DNA of 64,000 bases from Jatrophihabitans_A sp035248685 (GTDB lineage Bacteria > Actinomycetota > Actinomycetes > Mycobacteriales > Jatrophihabitantaceae). The position numbers were made by a program, and so were the translations under genes. Of the stretch, positions 61,186-64,000 are shown piece by piece (the stretch's first letter is position 1; every line of letters begins with the position of its first letter). The stretch spans positions 1-64,000 of the forward strand of contig DATFHF010000014.1 of the NCBI GenBank assembly GCA_035248685.1, read 5' to 3'. The notes under the pieces were generated by a model, which saw only the letters and a program-made list of their open reading frames with translations, was not told the origin of the DNA and made no database searches.

Positions 61186-62463
61186 ATGCCAGCACCCGAG
61201 CAGCCGTGGCTCGCTCCCCCGGCCACCGGTCGGCTGGCCACCACCGTGCCGTTGCCCGGCTCGAAGTCGCTGACCAACCGGACCCTGGTGCTGGCCGCGC
61301 TGTCCGCCACGCCCACCCGGATCGTCGGCGCGCTGCGCGCCCGCGACACCGAGCTGATGGCCGGCGCGCTGCGCGCGCTCGGGGTGGCTATTCAGCTTGG
61401 CGATGATTGGCTGGTTACCCCCGGCCCATTGCACGGCGGCGACGTGGACTGCGGGCTGGCCGGCACGGTGATGCGGTTCGTCCCGCCGCTGGCCGCACTG
61501 GCCGATGGCGACAGTCGATTCGACGGCGACCCGGCGGCTCGGGTGCGCCCGATGCGGGCGTTGCTGGACGGCCTGCGGCAGGCCGGCGCGGTGATCGACG
61601 ACGACGGCTGGGGGCTGCTGCCGTTTACCGTGCGCGGTCACGGCGCGCTGCCCGGCGGCCGGATCGAGATCGACAGCTCGGCGTCCTCGCAGTTCATCTC
61701 GGCGCTGCTGATCGCGGCCGGCCGGTTCGACCGGGGCGCGGAGATCCGGCACGTCGGCGCCGGCTTGCCGTCGTTGCCGCACATCGACATGACCATCGCC
61801 GCGCTGACCGCAGCCGGCGCCGACGTGCGCACGCTCGACCCCGGGCACTGGCGGGTCGAGCCGGGCAAGCTCGACCTGCCCGATCAGGTAATCGAACCCG
61901 ACCTGTCCAACGCGGCACCGTTCCTAGCTGCCGCGCTGGTGACCGGCGGCTCGGTGACCGTCCCGCACTGGCCGGCCGAAACCACCCAGCCCGGCGCCCT
62001 GCTGCCCGAGCTGCTGGCCGGCCTGGGCGCCGAGACGGTACTGGACGACCGGGGACTGACGGTGACCGGCACCGGCTTTATCGGCCCGGTGCTGGCGGAT
62101 CTGCACGAGGCCAGCGAACTCACCCCGGTGCTGGCCGTGCTCGCCGCGCTGGCCGACGGCGAGTCCCGGATCAGCGGGGTGGCGCACATCCGCGGGCACG
62201 AGACCGACCGGCTGGCCGCGTTGCGCACCGAGCTGGCCGCCGCCGGGGCACAGGTCAGCGAGACCGCCGACGGCTTGGTGATCCGGCCGGCGACCCTGCG
62301 TCCGACGCTGTGGCATAGCTACGCCGATCACCGGATGGCCCAGGCCGGCGCGCTACTCGGCCTGGCGGTGCCGGGCCTGCTGGTAGACGACATCGGCTGC
62401 ACCAGCAAGACGCTGGCCGAGTTTCCCCAGCTATGGACGGCAATGCTCGAGCAGGTCGGCTGA
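61186..62463 (+). CDS. aroA: 3-phosphoshikimate 1-carboxyvinyltransferase (EPSP synthase)
   Basis: Predicted 425 residues, sixth step of the shikimate pathway. PGSKSLTNRTLVLAALSATP binds PEP and shikimate phosphate. CGLAGTVMRFVPPLAALADG, IDSSASSQFISALLIAAGRF, HEASELTPVLAVLAALADGE and the late SYADHRMAQAGALLGLAVPG are all conserved. ATG 61186 was chosen; the longer frame overlaps the epimerase gene. The stop overlaps the rsgA start by one base. Confidence 0.96.
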   Translation: MPAPEQPWLAPPATGRLATTVPLPGSKSLTNRTLVLAALSATPTRIVGALRARDTELMAGALRALGVAIQLGDDWLVTPGPLHGGDVDCGLAGTVMRFVPPLAALADGDSRFDGDPAARVRPMRALLDGLRQAGAVIDDDGWGLLPFTVRGHGALPGGRIEIDSSASSQFISALLIAAGRFDRGAEIRHVGAGLPSLPHIDMTIAALTAAGADVRTLDPGHWRVEPGKLDLPDQVIEPDLSNAAPFLAAALVTGGSVTVPHWPAETTQPGALLPELLAGLGAETVLDDRGLTVTGTGFIGPVLADLHEASELTPVLAVLAALADGESRISGVAHIRGHETDRLAALRTELAAAGAQVSETADGLVIRPATLRPTLWHSYADHRMAQAGALLGLAVPGLLVDDIGCTSKTLAEFPQLWTAMLEQVG

Positions 62464-63464
62464 TGGTCCGGCGCGACCCGCGTCGGATGGACGAGGACGA
62501 CGTCCGCAACCGACCCACCAGGTACGGCAGCCGGGCCCGGACCAAGCAGCGACCGGCGCACGCCGACGCCGCCTCGGCGATGGTGATCACGGTGGATCGC
62601 GGCAGGTTCACCGTGCTGTTGGATGGCAGCGAGATCCAGCTGACCGCGATGCGCGCTCGGGAACTCGGCCGCAAGGCGATCGCGGTCGGCGACCAGGTCG
62701 GCGTGGTCGGCGACCTCTCCGGTGAGCCGGACACCCTCACTCGGATCGTCCGGGTGGACGAACGGCGCACGGTGTTGCGCCGCACCGCCGATGACAACGA
62801 CCCGTACGAGCGGGTGATCGTGGCTAACGCCGACCAGCTGCTGATCGTCGCCGCGCTGGCTGACCCGCCGCCGGTATACGGGCTGATCGACCGGTGCGTG
62901 GTCGCCGCGCTGACCGCCGGCCTGGAGCCGATCCTGTTGCTGACCAAGGCGGATCTGGCCCCGCCCGATGAAGTGCTGGCCAACTACGCCGAGCTCGACA
63001 TCCCGGCGGTGGTGACCTCGCGCGGTGCGGACTTGACCGAGATCCGGCAGCTGTTGGACGGCCGGCGCACCGTGTTCGTCGGCCATTCCGGCGTCGGCAA
63101 GTCGACCCTGGTGAACGCGTTGGTGCCGGGTGCGTTGCGCAGCACCGGGGTGGTCAGCAGCGTCGGCAAGGGCCGGCACACCTCGACCTCGGTGTTCGCG
63201 TTGCGGCTGCCAGCACCCCTGCACGGCTGGGTGATCGATACCCCGGGGGTTCGGTCGTTCGGCCTGGCGCACGTCACCGCGCAGGACCTGCTGTGGGCGT
63301 TTCCGGATCTGGAGGACGGCGCGGTGCAGTGTCCGGGCGGCTGCGAGCACCTGAGTGCCGCCGATGGCTGCCGGCTCGATGCCTGGGTGGCAGCCGGCTA
63401 CTCCAGCCCGAGCCGGCTGGCGGCGTTTCGCCGGTTGCTGGCCAGCCGCACCGACCTGGGCTGA
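62463..63464 (+). CDS. rsgA: Ribosome small subunit-dependent GTPase A
   Basis: Predicted 333 residues, circularly permuted GTPase helping 30S maturation. An OB-fold N-terminus (TVDRGRFTVLLDGSEIQLTA) precedes G4-like LLLTKADLAPPDEVLANYAE, then G1 GHSGVGKSTLVNALVPGALR, G2 GRHTSTSVFALRL and G3 DTPGVRSFGLAH. The C-terminal zinc motif is CPGGCEHLSAADGCRLDAW. ATG 62463 overlaps the aroA TGA. Synteny with Mycobacterium (aroA-rsgA) is kept. Confidence 0.95.
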   Translation: MVRRDPRRMDEDDVRNRPTRYGSRARTKQRPAHADAASAMVITVDRGRFTVLLDGSEIQLTAMRARELGRKAIAVGDQVGVVGDLSGEPDTLTRIVRVDERRTVLRRTADDNDPYERVIVANADQLLIVAALADPPPVYGLIDRCVVAALTAGLEPILLLTKADLAPPDEVLANYAELDIPAVVTSRGADLTEIRQLLDGRRTVFVGHSGVGKSTLVNALVPGALRSTGVVSSVGKGRHTSTSVFALRLPAPLHGWVIDTPGVRSFGLAHVTAQDLLWAFPDLEDGAVQCPGGCEHLSAADGCRLDAWVAAGYSSPSRLAAFRRLLASRTDLG

Positions 63465-63476
63465 CAGCGGGCGGGG

Positions 63477-64000
63477 TTATCGCAGGTAATCCGCCAACAT
63501 GTCGACCGCCTGCTCGATCTCTTCGGTGTCACCGGCGAACGACAATCGCACGAACCGATGCCCGTGCACGGTGTCGAAGTCCACGCCCGGCGCCAGCGCA
63601 ACCCCGGTGTCGGCCAGCACCCGGCGCACCCAGGACAGCGAGTCGTCGGTGAACCGCGACACGTCGGCATAGATATAGAAGGCACCGGCCGCCGGCGCCA
63701 ACCGGCCCAAGCCGATCTCCGGTAACCGCTGTAACAACAACGCCCGGTTGTCCGCGTACCGGGCGACGTTGGCGTCCAGCTCCGGGTACGCGCTGAACGC
63801 GGCGACGGCAGCCTGCTGCGACACCGCCGGTGGGCAGAGCGCGAAGTTGCCCACCAGCCGATCCACCGCGTCCACCAGCTCGTCCGGCACCAGCAGCCAG
63901 CCCAGTCGCCATCCGGTCATCGAGAAGTACTTGCTGAACGAGTTCACCACGACCGAGTTCCGGCCGTACTGCCAAGCACATCCGGCTCGCTCGGCATAGC
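63477..64000 (-). CDS. PLP-dependent aminotransferase, class I, 3' part
   Basis: About 173 codons of the C-terminal half are visible; the 5' part lies beyond base 64000. NSVVVNSFSKYFSMTGWRLG contains the PLP-binding Lys. NFALCPPAVSQQAAVAAFSA and AAGAFYIYADVSRFTDDSLS follow, and the end is VDMLADYLR then TAA. It is a fold-type I aminotransferase of the aspartate/aromatic group. It is convergent with rsgA (12-base gap). Confidence 0.92.
   Translation of the reverse strand, partial: YAERAGCAWQYGRNSVVVNSFSKYFSMTGWRLGWLLVPDELVDAVDRLVGNFALCPPAVSQQAAVAAFSAYPELDANVARYADNRALLLQRLPEIGLGRLAPAAGAFYIYADVSRFTDDSLSWVRRVLADTGVALAPGVDFDTVHGHRFVRLSFAGDTEEIEQAVDMLADYLR

Overview
The window is 64 kb of a high-GC, gene-dense actinobacterial chromosome. 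Supporting signs are the WhiB protein, the SigF/anti-sigma and SigH/RshA pairs, the fused Kgd 2-oxoglutarate enzyme, the nickel superoxide dismutase, and frequent GTG/TTG starts. The right part (about 47.9-63.5 kb) keeps the gene order whiB1 - pdtaS - (insert) - rshA - sigH - SRAP - aroA - rsgA, which also occurs in Mycobacterium. The sequence does not fix the genus; a non-mycobacterial relative such as a Jatrophihabitans/Nakamurella/Frankia-type organism is a reasonable guess.

Layout. 0-3 kb: 5' part of argS, then DUF3105 and DUF305 membrane-anchored proteins and a tRNA-Arg(CCG). 3-8 kb: accessory segment beside the tRNA, with a TIR-domain protein, an orphan 931-residue secreted protein and a broken small gene. 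8-10.6 kb: secreted purple-acid-phosphatase-like enzyme. 10.7-21 kb: carbohydrate cassette made of a GH4 phospho-glycosidase, a Dpp-type ABC importer and a ROK kinase, divergent from a ROK repressor and a BadF-type amino-sugar kinase. 21-26 kb: SoxR, a second ROK kinase, OtsB and an ABC exporter. 26-29.8 kb: kgd. 30-35 kb: lower-GC accessory segment with an AbiTii-like gene, a zinc-ribbon gene, two frameshifted pseudogenes and an APH(6)-like kinase. 35-41 kb: methyltransferase, flavin monooxygenase-like protein, Gfo/Idh oxidoreductase, YczE/MocR pair and malic enzyme. 41-44.1 kb: sodX/sodN, then a cluster of micro-ORFs around a membrane protein with a degenerate GGDEF domain. 44.2-47.6 kb: histidine-phosphatase/anti-sigma fusion, SigF and a diacylglycerol-kinase-like protein. 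47.9-64 kb: the conserved whiB1 to rsgA block, carrying an inserted amino-sugar recycling module (murQ, SIS isomerase, GntR) and a DUF3311/SSS transporter, and ending in a truncated aminotransferase.

The most unusual content is four 8-codon micro-ORFs at 42206-42229 (-), 43515-43538 (+), 43957-43980 (+) and 44076-44099 (+). All encode MRN-X-EWP-stop (X = V, T, Y, A) behind the same strong ribosome-binding site GGAGGTGA. Only codon 4 changes the protein; differences elsewhere are synonymous. Two copies flank the degenerate-GGDEF membrane protein, one copy has a strong terminator-like hairpin after it, and another has a perfect palindrome upstream. I do not recognise this family; it looks like a peptide-signal or minimal precursor-peptide system.

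A second theme is amino-sugar control. Four DasR/NagR-type operator-like sites lie at 18670, 22182, 51773 and 51820. They sit before the ROK regulator, the second ROK kinase, and the SIS/murQ operon next to its own GntR regulator. This suggests one regulon linking peptidoglycan or chitin recycling with the sugar cassette.
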